From NCBI RefSeq assembly GCF_001425605.1, contig NZ_LMRG01000023.1:474291-538290 (forward strand): a stretch of DNA of 64,000 nucleotides, in the 5' to 3' direction. This DNA comes from Rhizobium sp. Leaf453. Lineage in GTDB: Bacteria; Pseudomonadota; Alphaproteobacteria; Rhizobiales; Rhizobiaceae. Position 1 is the stretch's first letter; every line of letters starts with the position of its first letter. The notes below the pieces were generated by a model. The model worked only from the letters and a program-made list of their open reading frames with translations. It was not told the origin of the DNA and did not search any database. This document shows, piece by piece, positions 45,616-55,336 of this stretch. The translations under genes were made by a program, and so were the position numbers.

Positions 45616-46670
45616 CTTTCCTGACGATCGACGCCATCAGCAAATCCTACGGCGCGACCGTGGCGCTGGACGCCATCCGGATGCAGATCGAGGCAGGCGG
45701 TCGTACAGCCATCGTCGGACCATCGGGTTCGGGCAAGACGACGCTCTTGCGTATCATCGCCGGCTTCGAGACACCGGACAGCGGATCGCTGATGCTGGAT
45801 GGCAAGATGCTCGCCGCCGACGGTTTGCTTGTGCCGGCCCACAAGCGCGGCATCGGCATTGTTTCGCAGGATGGTGCACTGTTTCCACATCTGACCGTCG
45901 CCGAGAATATCGGCTTCGGGATGGACAAGCATGCCACTGACCGCGCCAAGCGCATCGCCGACCTGATGGACATGGTGGAACTCGACGGTATCATGGCCGC
46001 GCGCCGGCCGCATCAATTGTCCGGGGGCCAGCAGCAGCGCGTGGCGCTCGCTCGCGCTCTTGCGCTGAAACCGCGGCTGATGCTGCTCGACGAGCCGTTC
46101 TCGGCACTCGATACCGGTCTTCGCGACACCATGCGGCGCACCGTGGCGCGGGTTCTGCGCGCATCCGGCACGACTGCGATCCTCGTCACCCACGACCAGG
46201 CGGAGGCGCTGTCATTTGCCGATCAGGTGGCAGTGCTGAGACAGGGCAAGCTTATCCAGTTCGGACCGCCGCGTGTTCTCTACAAGCGGCCGGCGGATCG
46301 CGAGACGGCGACATTCCTCGGCGAGGCGATCCTGCTCGATGCGACCATCAATGCCGGCCGTGCCGATTGCGCGCTGGGATCACTTGAAGTCAATGGCACT
46401 GCCAGAACGGGTAAGGCGACGGTCATGCTTCGGCCGGAACAGATCCGGCTGACGACGCAGCCGAAGGGCACCAAACCAGAAAACCCGTTTGGCCGCGTCG
46501 ATGATGTCGAGTTCGGTGGCGGCAACTGCATGGTTCTGGTGCGCATCGACCGCAAGGACCGCGCCATGCCGGATTTCCTGTCGATCCGCTGCGTTGGTTT
46601 CGAACTGCCGGAACCGGGCGATTTCGTGCGTATATCGGTGCACGGTGCTGCCCATGTTTTGGCTGACTAA
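45612..46670 (+). CDS. Fe3+ ABC transporter ATP-binding protein (FbpC type)
   Basis: The 352-residue ATPase has Walker [10 protein letters not shown] (about residues 36-44), signature [16 protein letters not shown], Walker [13 protein letters not shown] and a C-terminal regulatory TOBE-like domain (RPEQIRLTT). It drives the ferric iron importer encoded by the two genes before it. It ends only 6 bases from the convergent histidine kinase gene. Confidence 0.94.
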   Translation: MTFLTIDAISKSYGATVALDAIRMQIEAGGRTAIVGPSGSGKTTLLRIIAGFETPDSGSLMLDGKMLAADGLLVPAHKRGIGIVSQDGALFPHLTVAENIGFGMDKHATDRAKRIADLMDMVELDGIMAARRPHQLSGGQQQRVALARALALKPRLMLLDEPFSALDTGLRDTMRRTVARVLRASGTTAILVTHDQAEALSFADQVAVLRQGKLIQFGPPRVLYKRPADRETATFLGEAILLDATINAGRADCALGSLEVNGTARTGKATVMLRPEQIRLTTQPKGTKPENPFGRVDDVEFGGGNCMVLVRIDRKDRAMPDFLSIRCVGFELPEPGDFVRISVHGAAHVLAD

Positions 46671-46676
46671 GATTTC

Positions 46677-48212
46677 CTAGGCAAAGCTCTTCTTGCGGCG
46701 CTCGATCGTCGGGGCGTCCTCGACGGCGGGGATGCTCTGGAGCACGCGCTTCGACGGCAGGATGGCGATGGCCTCGGTGCCTTCGCGCAGCTTGGAGCGC
46801 AGGATGAACTCGCCATTGTGCTTGGCAAGGATTGCCTGAACGATCGGCAGGCCGAGGCCGGTTCCCTGTTCGGCGCTCTTGATGGCGATCGAGCCCTGGC
46901 CGAAGGCTGAGAGCACGACCGGGATTTCGTCTTCCGGAATGCCGGGGCCATTGTCCTTGATGGAGAGGTATTGGCCACCGCCGGCCGTCCAGCCGCACTT
47001 CACGGAAATCTCGCCGCCAGCCGGAGTGAACTTGACGGCGTTGGAGAGCAGATTGAGCGTTACCTGGCGCATCGACTTCTCATCCACCCAGACAGCCGGC
47101 ATGCCATGTTCGAACTGCTCGGTAATGGTGATGTTCTTCGTCCGTGCGCGAAGCTGCACCATGCCGATGCAATCCTCGGTGATCTCGACCAGATGAATGG
47201 CTTCCTCGTTGAGGTCATATTTGCCGGCCTCGATGCGAGATAGGTCGAGGATTTCGTTGATGAGGTCGAGCAGATGTTGGCCGGACCGGTGGATGTCGCC
47301 GGTATATTCCTTGTAGATCGGGTTGTTCAGCGGTCCGAGCACTTCCGTCGACATGACCTCCGAGAAGCCGAGGATAGCGTTCAGCGGTGTGCGCAATTCA
47401 TGCGACATGGAAGCGAGGAAGCGGGACTTCGCTAGGTTGGCTTCCTCGGCGCGGCGGCGCGCTTCGTCGGACATCGACTTGGCCACTTCCAGTTCGGCGA
47501 TCAGGTCGTCCTTTTCCGACTGGACGGACAGGATGTGTACGTTGGCGCGGTGCATGCGGTTGGTCATGAACACCAGGAAGATCAGTGACGTCGTAACGAC
47601 GGCTGTGAGGGCAATGTAGCCGGGGCTCGCCACCTTGATCGTCAGACCGACCAGGGCAACGACCACAGGAAGGAATGTGAAAAGCAGGGCATTGCGTAGC
47701 AGGAACGTGCCCATCGCGGTTCCCGCGAGAGCAATCAGGATGACCGCTGCCTTGTAAAACTCGAAATTGACCTCGCCGCAGGTGTCGCATCCCTGCAGGA
47801 CAAAGGCTGCCCAGCAAACGCCCAGAGCAATCTGGACGATCAGCAGACGGTGGCGCCAGTAGGAAACCTTCTCGGCGGTGATATCATCACTCTTGGCCTT
47901 GCGTGCGACGACGATCCCGATGGCGTGAACGCACAACGCCATGATGCACCAGGCGATCAGGCCTGGACTTTGGGATACATAGACGCCGAGACCGGTGATG
48001 AGCAGCAGGAAGAGCGGCATGCCGATCGCGCCGTTCAGCATTGTATCGATGTGGAGCGCGAGCAATTCCTTGGCGAAGCCAGACCCATTGGACGGCCCGG
48101 CCTGCAGGCGCTCGCGGGTCGTGCGCACGGTCTTCGACACAGCCGCGTTGCGATGGCTGCGCGATTTGTCGACAATGATCTTGTCGGTCGAGGTGCTGAC
48201 GCCCTTGTTCAT
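46677..48212 (-). CDS. Membrane sensor histidine kinase, PdhS/DivJ-like
   Basis: The 511-residue kinase has a cytoplasmic N-terminus, about six membrane helices (60-220), a coiled-coil linker, a dimerisation domain with phospho-acceptor His271 in SHELRTPLNAILGFSEVM, and a catalytic ATPase domain (NLLSNAVKFTP, DNGPGIP, GTGLGLPI). The acceptor helix with GFSEVM is typical of the rhizobial PdhS/DivJ/PleC family that signals to DivK in cell-cycle control, but related orphan kinases share it. No response regulator gene is adjacent. Confidence 0.88.
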   Translation of the reverse strand: MNKGVSTSTDKIIVDKSRSHRNAAVSKTVRTTRERLQAGPSNGSGFAKELLALHIDTMLNGAIGMPLFLLLITGLGVYVSQSPGLIAWCIMALCVHAIGIVVARKAKSDDITAEKVSYWRHRLLIVQIALGVCWAAFVLQGCDTCGEVNFEFYKAAVILIALAGTAMGTFLLRNALLFTFLPVVVALVGLTIKVASPGYIALTAVVTTSLIFLVFMTNRMHRANVHILSVQSEKDDLIAELEVAKSMSDEARRRAEEANLAKSRFLASMSHELRTPLNAILGFSEVMSTEVLGPLNNPIYKEYTGDIHRSGQHLLDLINEILDLSRIEAGKYDLNEEAIHLVEITEDCIGMVQLRARTKNITITEQFEHGMPAVWVDEKSMRQVTLNLLSNAVKFTPAGGEISVKCGWTAGGGQYLSIKDNGPGIPEDEIPVVLSAFGQGSIAIKSAEQGTGLGLPIVQAILAKHNGEFILRSKLREGTEAIAILPSKRVLQSIPAVEDAPTIERRKKSFA

Positions 48213-48339
48213 GATCTCAAACGCTTAAACTGAATCGCTTGAACTTTAAGGGTGAATCCTTAAGAAGTTGCTGCCTTTGCTCGTTTTTGCCGTTCCCTTC
48301 CGCCCCGTGAACCGACACCTAAGTGCTGCCGGAAAGCCC

Positions 48340-48927
48340 ATGAACCGCCTTGTTCGCATCACACGGGATCTGCTTCTCACGGTGCTGATTTTCCTGCTTT
48401 TGGGCCTCGTCATCGTGCGGATGAGTGATGCCGATCGGGAAGCCGTAAGCGGTCGGGCACGCGTCGTGGATGGCGACACCTTGGTGATGGCCGGACAGCG
48501 CATCCGGCTGGTGGGTATCGATGCGCCGGAATTGCGTCAGGTCTGCGCGCGCGACGGGCAGGCATGGGCTTGCGGTCGGGCATCGAAGGACCATCTGGAA
48601 GCACTGATTGGCGAAGCAAGCGCCTCCTGTTCGGCGGATGGAAGCGATCGGTACGGACGGCTGCTGGCTGTCTGTCTGGTCGAGGAGGTCGATCTCAATG
48701 CCGCGATGGTCGGCAACGGTTTTGCCGTTGCCTTCGGTCATTATGAGGCGGACGAAGAGGCTGCGAGACGCAAACGTCTGGGCCTCTGGGCGGGAACGTT
48801 CGATGCGCCGCGCACGTGGCGCCAGACCCATGGCGGAATGGACGAGATGCCCCATATGCCGACTGGATCGGTGGGTATGATGATGTCGGGTATCGGAAGC
48901 TGGCTGGCGGGATTATGGGATGACTGA
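48340..48927 (+). CDS. Thermonuclease-family (SNase-like) protein
   Basis: The 195-residue protein has one N-terminal membrane anchor (about 8-28) and an SNase-like OB-fold domain: VVDGDTLVMAGQRIRLVGID matches the nuclease core with its calcium-binding Asp, and SDRYGRLLAVC holds the catalytic Arg. It probably degrades nucleic acid outside the cytoplasmic membrane. The Met/Gly-rich tail is not conserved. It overlaps the next gene by 8 bases. Confidence 0.85.
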   Translation: MNRLVRITRDLLLTVLIFLLLGLVIVRMSDADREAVSGRARVVDGDTLVMAGQRIRLVGIDAPELRQVCARDGQAWACGRASKDHLEALIGEASASCSADGSDRYGRLLAVCLVEEVDLNAAMVGNGFAVAFGHYEADEEAARRKRLGLWAGTFDAPRTWRQTHGGMDEMPHMPTGSVGMMMSGIGSWLAGLWDD

Positions 48928-49558
48928 TGCGCGCGATGAGCGATTGGAGGCGATACGGACGGCCATTACCGCCTGCCGAATCTGTCGCGACATGCCGGAA
49001 CGCGGGCCGGAGCATCGGCTGCCGCATGAACCCCGACCGGTTGCGGTGATTTCTTCCAAGGCGCGCATCCTGATTGCCGGACAGGCGCCGGGACTGCGGG
49101 TCCATGAAAGTGGCCTGCCGTTCGACGATGCGTCGGGAAACCGGCTGCGCGACTGGCTCGGCGTGACACGGGACCAGTTCTATGATCGGGACCTGTTTGC
49201 CATCGTGCCGATGGGGTTCTGCTTTCCGGGCTATGACGCGCATGGCAGCGACCTGCCACCGCGAAGGGAATGCGCGCCGCATTGGCGGCAACCCGTGATC
49301 GATGCCATGCCGCAGATCGAACTGGTGCTCGCCATCGGCCAGTATGCTCAGGCCTGGCATCTTCGCGAGCGCAAGCTTTCATCAATGACCGAGACGGTCC
49401 GCAATTGGCGCAGCTATCTGGGGTCGAATACCGGACCGGCTGTGCTTGCCCTGCCGCATCCCAGTTGGCGCAACACCGGGTGGTTGAAGAAGAATCCCTG
49501 GTTCGAGGCGGATGTTCTGCCGGTGCTGCAGGATCGGGTGAAAAAGTTGATGAAATGA
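48920..49558 (+). CDS. Uracil-DNA glycosylase family protein
   Basis: The 212-residue protein has the UDG-superfamily motif 1 ILIAGQAPGLRVHESGLPF and motif 2 HPSWRN near the C-terminus. An N-terminal Cys pair (CRIC) recalls Fe-S-binding members, but the other two Cys of that cluster are not clear. UDG enzymes remove uracil or other damaged bases from DNA; this subgroup's substrate is not established. It shares a message with the SNase gene. Confidence 0.82.
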   Translation: MTDARDERLEAIRTAITACRICRDMPERGPEHRLPHEPRPVAVISSKARILIAGQAPGLRVHESGLPFDDASGNRLRDWLGVTRDQFYDRDLFAIVPMGFCFPGYDAHGSDLPPRRECAPHWRQPVIDAMPQIELVLAIGQYAQAWHLRERKLSSMTETVRNWRSYLGSNTGPAVLALPHPSWRNTGWLKKNPWFEADVLPVLQDRVKKLMK

Positions 49559-49624
49559 AACAATTTTCTTTCATTCATCTGAATTCGCGCTATAGAAAGA
49601 ATATTATTCGAAGGGGGCTTCTCT

Positions 49625-50113
49625 ATGGATCGTCTTGATCGCAAAATCCTGCGTCTTCTGCAGGAAGATTCCACACTTGCAGTGGCGGATCTCGCCAAGA
49701 AGGTCGGCCTATCAACGACGCCCTGCTGGCGCCGGATCCAGAAGATGGAAGAAGACGGCGTCATCCGTGGCCGCGTCGCGCTGCTCGATCCGGTCAAGGT
49801 CAACACCAAGGTCACCGTCTTCGTGTCGATCCGCACCAACACCCATTCGATCGAATGGCTGAAGCGCTTTTCAGAGGTCGTGGGCGAGTTTCCCGAAGTG
49901 GTCGAATTCTACCGCATGAGCGGCGATGTCGACTATTTGCTGCGCGTCGTCGTTCCCGATATCGCCGCTTACGACGCCTTCTACAAGCGGATGATCGCCA
50001 AGATCGAAATCCGTGACGTTTCGTCTGCCTTCGCGATGGAGCAGATCAAGTACACGACGCAACTGCCGCTCGACTACATGCAGATCGAACAGGCGAAGTC
50101 GAGCGAGGAATAG
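49625..50113 (+). CDS. Lrp/AsnC family transcriptional regulator
   Basis: The 162-residue protein has an N-terminal helix-turn-helix (LDRKILRLLQEDSTLAVADL... TPCWRRIQKME) and a C-terminal RAM/AsnC ligand-binding domain (EFYRMSGDVDYLLRVVVPD). Lrp-type proteins bind amino acids and form octamers. The target is unknown; a neighbouring beta-hydroxyacid dehydrogenase (convergent) and nuclease genes give no clear link. AAGGGGG lies 8 bases before the ATG. Confidence 0.93.
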   Translation: MDRLDRKILRLLQEDSTLAVADLAKKVGLSTTPCWRRIQKMEEDGVIRGRVALLDPVKVNTKVTVFVSIRTNTHSIEWLKRFSEVVGEFPEVVEFYRMSGDVDYLLRVVVPDIAAYDAFYKRMIAKIEIRDVSSAFAMEQIKYTTQLPLDYMQIEQAKSSEE

Positions 50114-50126
50114 TCGAAACCTCGGC

Positions 50127-50153
50127 CGCGCCGCCCATATTTCCGGCGGCGCG
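50127..50153. terminator. Convergent terminator-like hairpin
   Basis: CGCGCCGCC, loop of 9, GGCGGCGCG is a perfect 9-bp stem between the convergent Lrp and dehydrogenase genes; no T tract. Confidence 0.55.
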
Positions 50154-50169
50154 ATCTGAATAGGGTAGA

Positions 50170-51039
50170 TTACTTCTCCAGCCGCGACAGCAGCGAAGAC
50201 GTGTCGAGCCGATTGCCGCCGGCAGCCTGCACGTCGGCATAGAACTGATCGACAAGTGCGGTAACCGGCAATCGCGCACCATTGTTGCGGGCTTCGGTCA
50301 GCACGATATCCAGATCCTTGCGCATCCAGTCGACGGCGAAGCCGAAATCGTATTTTCCGGCATTCATGGTCTTGTGGCGGTTTTCCATCTGCCAGGAGCC
50401 GGCGGCCCCCTTGGAAATGACCTCGATCACCTTTTCGATATCGAGGCCGGCCTTCTTGCCGAAATGGATGCCTTCCGCCAGTCCCTGGACGAGGCCGGCG
50501 ATGCAGATCTGGTTGACCATCTTGGTCAACTGCCCGCTACCCGCCGGACCCATCAGGCCAACCATGCGGGCATAGGCGTCGATGACCGGCCGGGCGCGCT
50601 CGAAGATCTCGGGATCGCCGCCGCACATCACCGTCAGAACGCCGTTTTCGGCGCCGGCCTGACCGCCGGAAACGGGGGCGTCGATGAAGTGCGCGCCGCG
50701 CGCGGTGGCGGCGGCATCCAGTTCGCGGGCGACTTCGGCCGAGGCGGTGGTGTTGTCGATGAAGACGGCGCCTGACTTCAGCGTTTCAAACGCGCCATCC
50801 TTGCCGGTGGTGACGGAACGCAGGTCATCGTCATTGCCGACGCAGCAGAACACGAACTCGGCGTCGGCGGCGGCCTCCGCGGGCGTCGCGGCGACCCGTC
50901 CGCCGAACTGCGCTGCCCATTTCTCGGCCTTGGCGGCGGTGCGGTTGTAGACCGTCAGTTCGTGGCCGCCCTTGACCTTGAGATGGCCGGCCATCGGATA
51001 ACCCATGACGCCCAGACCGATGAATGCGACTTTTGCCAT
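50170..51039 (-). CDS. Beta-hydroxyacid dehydrogenase (3-hydroxyisobutyrate / tartronate semialdehyde type)
   Basis: The 289-residue protein oxidises or reduces a beta-hydroxyacid with NAD(P). It has the Rossmann motif GLGVMG (8-13), substrate-binding DAPVSGGQAGA and the catalytic Lys in GSGQLTKMVNQ (near 171). The family covers 3-hydroxyisobutyrate dehydrogenase (valine breakdown), tartronate semialdehyde reductase (glyoxylate pathway) and others; the sequence alone does not decide. Confidence 0.9.
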   Translation of the reverse strand: MAKVAFIGLGVMGYPMAGHLKVKGGHELTVYNRTAAKAEKWAAQFGGRVAATPAEAAADAEFVFCCVGNDDDLRSVTTGKDGAFETLKSGAVFIDNTTASAEVARELDAAATARGAHFIDAPVSGGQAGAENGVLTVMCGGDPEIFERARPVIDAYARMVGLMGPAGSGQLTKMVNQICIAGLVQGLAEGIHFGKKAGLDIEKVIEVISKGAAGSWQMENRHKTMNAGKYDFGFAVDWMRKDLDIVLTEARNNGARLPVTALVDQFYADVQAAGGNRLDTSSLLSRLEK

Positions 51040-51190
51040 TCCCGACTCCTGAAATTCCTGTGCCCGAGACTTAGCCGATGGGGGAGAGGCGTGGAAGGGG
51101 TTTGGCGATAAGAACGGGTCTGGGCGGCGGATTTCGCGGTATCAAAGGACAGTGAAAGCGGCGCCGTGACAGCGCCGCTTTCCAAGCCGC

Positions 51191-52975
51191 TTATTGTCCA
51201 CCGGCTGGGGCGACAGCTATTGCCGGATCGACCTGCTGGACGGGCTGAACCTGTTGCACTGCGGCGTTCTCGTTTGCCTGCGCTTCCCGTGCTTCCTGCT
51301 CCCTTGCCTTCTTCTCTTCCCGGGCCTTTGCCTCCCTCAAAAGCGCCTCTGCGTCGAGACCATCCGGCAAAGCGGCGGACTCTTCTCCAAGGCTTTCGGA
51401 AATATCGAGCCAGAGCCGGCGAAGGCGGCGGACGTGCAGGTCATCGGCAATCCACCGCAAGACATGTTGTGTTGATGTGGAATCATCGTCACGGATCATA
51501 CGCTTGCGAGCCCAGGCGCAAAACGCGTCTGCTTCCAAGGCCTCGGCTTTTCCATCATCGACGGCGATTGGTTTGGTCACGCTGATGCGAACTGTTTCCC
51601 GCATGCTGCTGGTCGAGGCAAGCAGGACGCCGGAGCAGATTTCATCGAAGGCCTTGACTGAATACTTGCTATTGATCGCGCGTTCGAGATCGAAAATGGT
51701 GCGGATATTCAGTTCGCGGAAGATCAGGAATTTTTCAGGCCCAAGGATATGGCAAAGCTGCGCCTGGGCGATCCAGTCGAAAACCTGGTAGATGCCGTAG
51801 GGCGATTCGATATGCAGCATGATCGGATTGTAGGTCGCAAGATTCTGGACATCGTAGATTCCGCACTCCTCAAGACGAAAGCGGGTTTCGTAATCGATGC
51901 CGTCGATGATATCGAGCGATACGATCTTGGTGACGCTGATGAACCGATCGTCGGTGGTCTTGATCCAGTTGATCAGCGACTGGAACTTGATCAGCAGGAA
52001 TTTGGTGGCGCTTTGCGGAATGAGGCCGAGAAGCGGTGCAAGGCCGAACCAGATAGGCTGGATGTGCCCTGCGGCGACGGTACCAGCGGGAGGTGTCGCC
52101 GGAAGAGTGCCGGCCGTGCCAGGAATGATTTTCGCGACGAGGTCGGTGATCTGGCTCATGGGATCGCGGAACACCGCAAAGAGGACGATCGTGAAAATGA
52201 CCGAGGCGACGATCTCGGCCGTGTGCCGCAGGAACGTGTAGGGCGACAGATCGAAAACCGCTACCGAGCGCACGAAATTGCGGATGGCCGCGATGAAGGC
52301 GCCGGCAAAGGCCAGGGAGCCGATCACCGCGAGTTGACCCCAATTGCCGTAGGTTTCAGCGACCTGTGCGCCAGCCACGGTGTTTGCTGGCTGGAGGCAA
52401 GTGCTGGTCTGTGCCCCCAGGCCGCAGATCAGCGTCTGATGCAGGGCGGAGAAGCCGAAATAGCAGAGAAGAACGAAGCCGAAGGCCGACAGGAAAATCT
52501 TCCAGTCGTTGCGCGAGCCGAAGCGGCCGATACTCTTGATGATCCAGTCGATCTGTTCGATGTCGTTCATCTGGTTGAAGGTCTTGCCCTGGGCGGGGTC
52601 CTTCACATGCAGATCGGAAACGTATTTCGATTTGACGAATTCGAAGGACGGATTGTTGGTCAATCTTGCGTTGACGGTGACGTTGGATGCTGCGTTCACC
52701 GCGGGTTGAGCAACCCCGTTGGCCGCGGCGGCGCCATCCCCGCTGTTTCTCGTTGTATTGATTTTTTCCGTCGTGCTGCCGAAAGCGAGCAGAAAGTCCT
52801 TGATCGAACGCAGGCGTCGAAGCCGGACTTCGTGCCTTGCGTAAAGCAGCAGCGCCGGGGTCAACAGCGTCAGCAGCAAGGCGACCGGATCCAGCCCCAG
52901 AATATCTTCAACCGCGGTAACCAAAATTCCGAAGATGCCTCCCGCACTCGCGAGCCATGTCAAAAAGGTATTCAT
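51191..52975 (-). CDS. Unrecognised membrane protein (594 residues)
   Basis: The protein has two N-terminal helices (about 5-25 and 28-47), a polar stretch with low-complexity Asn/Ala, four further helices (about 160-180, 215-235, 250-275, 300-335) and a long cytoplasmic C-terminal region. Residues about 350-440 look like helix-hairpin-helix units (IDGIDYETRFRLEECGIYDV, ELNIRTIFDLERAI). A Lys/Glu/Ala-rich helix and a Gln/Pro/Val-rich tail close it. I know no family name. It stands alone between two intergenic gaps, so it is probably a monocistronic gene. Confidence 0.75.
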   Translation of the reverse strand: MNTFLTWLASAGGIFGILVTAVEDILGLDPVALLLTLLTPALLLYARHEVRLRRLRSIKDFLLAFGSTTEKINTTRNSGDGAAAANGVAQPAVNAASNVTVNARLTNNPSFEFVKSKYVSDLHVKDPAQGKTFNQMNDIEQIDWIIKSIGRFGSRNDWKIFLSAFGFVLLCYFGFSALHQTLICGLGAQTSTCLQPANTVAGAQVAETYGNWGQLAVIGSLAFAGAFIAAIRNFVRSVAVFDLSPYTFLRHTAEIVASVIFTIVLFAVFRDPMSQITDLVAKIIPGTAGTLPATPPAGTVAAGHIQPIWFGLAPLLGLIPQSATKFLLIKFQSLINWIKTTDDRFISVTKIVSLDIIDGIDYETRFRLEECGIYDVQNLATYNPIMLHIESPYGIYQVFDWIAQAQLCHILGPEKFLIFRELNIRTIFDLERAINSKYSVKAFDEICSGVLLASTSSMRETVRISVTKPIAVDDGKAEALEADAFCAWARKRMIRDDDSTSTQHVLRWIADDLHVRRLRRLWLDISESLGEESAALPDGLDAEALLREAKAREEKKAREQEAREAQANENAAVQQVQPVQQVDPAIAVAPAGGQ

Positions 52976-53232
52976 TAAATTTCCCCCTTAAGTTGTATTC
53001 TTAACGTAAGAGAGGAACTTCGGCGGCGTCCATAAATCGGCAGCACCAAAGAGTTGTAAAATCTACTTTAGATTGTATTTGGCTAAAATTATTATCATTC
53101 GCATTTTGAGGATGCAGTCGATTGTGTTCCGCGATGCGCTTGAAGCACGGTGTTGCCGCCGTATGTCTCTCCCTACGAGCGCGGCGAAGGTGGCGTTCGA
53201 AACCTGCATTTCATGACCCGGAGGAATAATTC
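52976..53232. other. AT-rich intergenic region
   Basis: The 257 bases contain promoters for the unrecognised membrane protein (minus) and the GFA gene (plus). A locally AT-rich tract (about 53,060-53,110) is visible; no gene supported. Confidence 0.45.
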
Positions 53233-53613
53233 ATGGCTGAACGACTGAACGCTTCCTGCCGCTGCGGCGGCGTGAAATTTTCCATTCCGGCGGAATCGGC
53301 GGGAGTCTTCTGCTGCCATTGCGGCGATTGCCGCAAGGCGCACGGCAACTACATGGCCGTCATCGGCGCGCCGCGCAACGATGTGCAGTTCGAGGCTGAT
53401 GGCACGCTGCAATGGTGGGGTTATTCCGACAAGGCGCGGCGCGGTTTCTGCGCGACCTGCGGCAGCCGGCTGTTCAAGGACAATATCGGCACGGATCTGC
53501 TCATGGTGTCAGCCGGCGTCATCGATGGCGATACCGGCAAGAAGATCATCAAGAACATCCTGACGGAGTTCAAGGGCGACTGGTACGAAACGCCCGAGGT
53601 GCAGGACGCCTGA
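53233..53613 (+). CDS. GFA (CENP-V/glutathione-dependent formaldehyde-activating) family protein
   Basis: The 126-residue protein has the zinc-binding Cys set of the family: CRCGGVKF, CCHCGDCRKAHG and CATCGSRLF. The founding member was reported to catalyse glutathione-formaldehyde adduct formation, but most small members are uncharacterised. Cytoplasmic. GGAGGAA precedes the ATG by 6 bases. Confidence 0.9.
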   Translation: MAERLNASCRCGGVKFSIPAESAGVFCCHCGDCRKAHGNYMAVIGAPRNDVQFEADGTLQWWGYSDKARRGFCATCGSRLFKDNIGTDLLMVSAGVIDGDTGKKIIKNILTEFKGDWYETPEVQDA

Positions 53614-53622
53614 TGGTTGTCC

Positions 53623-54435
53623 TCAACGCAGCTTTGCGATGACCAGATGGCCGGCGATCGGCTGGCCTTCTTCCATGCGAACCGTGATGTCGGTCAATTC
53701 GACGACATCGAAACCGATCGCGTCGAGCCGGTTGCGGACGTAGGACTGCGCATGGGCGAATCGCTGGTGCGGGCCGACCATGAAGGTGCGCCCGTCAAAG
53801 GTTTCGTCCGGCAGGGTCTCGCTGGAGAAGATAAAGAGGCCGCCCGGGTTCATGTTTTCAGCGCAGCCGAAGAACAGCGCTTCCAGCGCGCCGAGATAGG
53901 GAAGAACGTCGGTGGCAGTGATCAGGTCGAAGGGTTCGTCGTCATTGTCCTCGAGAAAATCGACGACTTCGGCGACATAGAGCGTTTCGTACAGGTCCTT
54001 CTCATGGGCGATCTCGACCATGTTTTCCGACAGGTCGATGCCGGTCATGTCTTCCGACATGTCGCGCAGCGCGCCACCGGTCAGGCCCGTGCCGCAGCCG
54101 AGATCGAGCACGCGGCCGAACGGGCCGAGGCCGAGCGCCTGCAGCCGCTGGCGAACCAGAAGCGGCACGTGATAGTCGAGTTGCTCGACAAGGACATCCT
54201 CGAACACCTCGGCATGCTGGTCGAACAGGGTCGTCACATAGGCGTCCGGCGCCTTATCCGGTGTTTCGCCGCGTCCCATAGAGGCGATGCGGACGGCTGC
54301 CCCGCCATGATCGTCGGGATCGATGGCGAGTACCTCTTCATAGGCTTTCACGGCCGCATCGATATCGCCGGATTTCTCCAGTGCAAGCGCGCGGTTATAG
54401 GCTTCGGCGAGGGCTTCTTCATCGATCTTCTGCAT
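53623..54435 (-). CDS. TPR-containing class I SAM-dependent methyltransferase
   Basis: The 270-residue protein joins one N-terminal TPR unit (EEALAEAYNRALALEKSGDI... DPDD) to a methyltransferase domain with motif I VLDLGCGTGLTGGAL and DLITATDVLPYLG. TPR-methyltransferase fusions of this size occur across rhizobia; substrate unknown. The start at 54435 is preferred over TTG 54471, though no strong ribosome-binding site is seen. It converges on the GFA gene (9-base gap). Confidence 0.85.
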   Translation of the reverse strand: MQKIDEEALAEAYNRALALEKSGDIDAAVKAYEEVLAIDPDDHGGAAVRIASMGRGETPDKAPDAYVTTLFDQHAEVFEDVLVEQLDYHVPLLVRQRLQALGLGPFGRVLDLGCGTGLTGGALRDMSEDMTGIDLSENMVEIAHEKDLYETLYVAEVVDFLEDNDDEPFDLITATDVLPYLGALEALFFGCAENMNPGGLFIFSSETLPDETFDGRTFMVGPHQRFAHAQSYVRNRLDAIGFDVVELTDITVRMEEGQPIAGHLVIAKLR

Positions 54436-54568
54436 GGCGGCGTCTTTACGGCTCCGGTCCCCGTTTGGCAATGCGAAAACCCACCCTCAAAGGCATTTGC
54501 GGCGTGAAAATCGTTCCTAAACGGTGAAATCGGGCGCATGATGATGAAAACAACAAAATCCGGAGGAA

Positions 54569-55300
54569 ATGACCATGGCTGCGGAATTCAGCCCGATCGG
54601 GCTTTTGAAGGACAATGCCGAACCGAAAAGCCCGCCCTTGCCCGCGACCCCAGGGGAGACCATCACCGCGCTCATTCACTATTACCGTGGCGAAATGGGA
54701 CGGATGGCCGGTTGGCGTGACCGAATCGACCGGACGTCGAACTGGGCGATCACGGTGGTCGCGGCGCTCCTGTCGGTGTCGCTGTCGACGCCCTCATCGC
54801 ATCATGGCGTGTTGCTCTTCGCGATGCTGCTGATCACGTTGCTGCTATTCATCGAGGCTCGGCGCTACCGCTTTTTCGATGTCTATCGCGCCCGCGTACG
54901 CCAGATCGAGCGCGGCTATTTTGCCCAGATGCTCTGTCCGCAGGCGACGTTCACCGTCACATGGGCAGCCCCGATCGCCGACAGCCTGCGGCGTCCGGCC
55001 TTTCTGATGAGCTATCGCGAGGCGGTTTGCCGGCGGCTGAGGCGCAATTATTGCTGGATGTATCTGATCCTGGCGCTGGCCTGGGCTCTGAAGATTTCCT
55101 CGCCGGTGCTGCAGGCCGATGGCGGGGCGCCGCGTGCCGTGTCGTCGCTGCGCGAGGTCGTCGGCAATGCAGCACTCGGGCCGGTTCCCGGCTGGCTGGT
55201 TATTGCCGTGGTCGCCGCCTTTTACGCCGTCATGGCCTATGCCGCCGTCCACAAGGAGCCGGGCGAGGGCGAACTGGCGCATGGCGAGGTGCATGTCTGA
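54569..55300 (+). CDS. DUF2270 membrane protein
   Basis: The 243-residue protein matches DUF2270 (integral membrane): HYYRGEMGRMAGWRDRIDRT precedes two helices (about 56-75 and 80-95), a cytoplasmic loop rich in Arg (RRYRFFDVYRARVRQIE), then two C-terminal helices (about 165-182 and 205-228). No function is known. GGAGGAAA lies before the ATG at 54569; the ATG at 54575 is an alternative. Confidence 0.85.
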   Translation: MTMAAEFSPIGLLKDNAEPKSPPLPATPGETITALIHYYRGEMGRMAGWRDRIDRTSNWAITVVAALLSVSLSTPSSHHGVLLFAMLLITLLLFIEARRYRFFDVYRARVRQIERGYFAQMLCPQATFTVTWAAPIADSLRRPAFLMSYREAVCRRLRRNYCWMYLILALAWALKISSPVLQADGGAPRAVSSLREVVGNAALGPVPGWLVIAVVAAFYAVMAYAAVHKEPGEGELAHGEVHV

Positions 55301-55336
55301 CGGGCCGATCTTCATCGGCCTGCCATAGGCAAGCGA

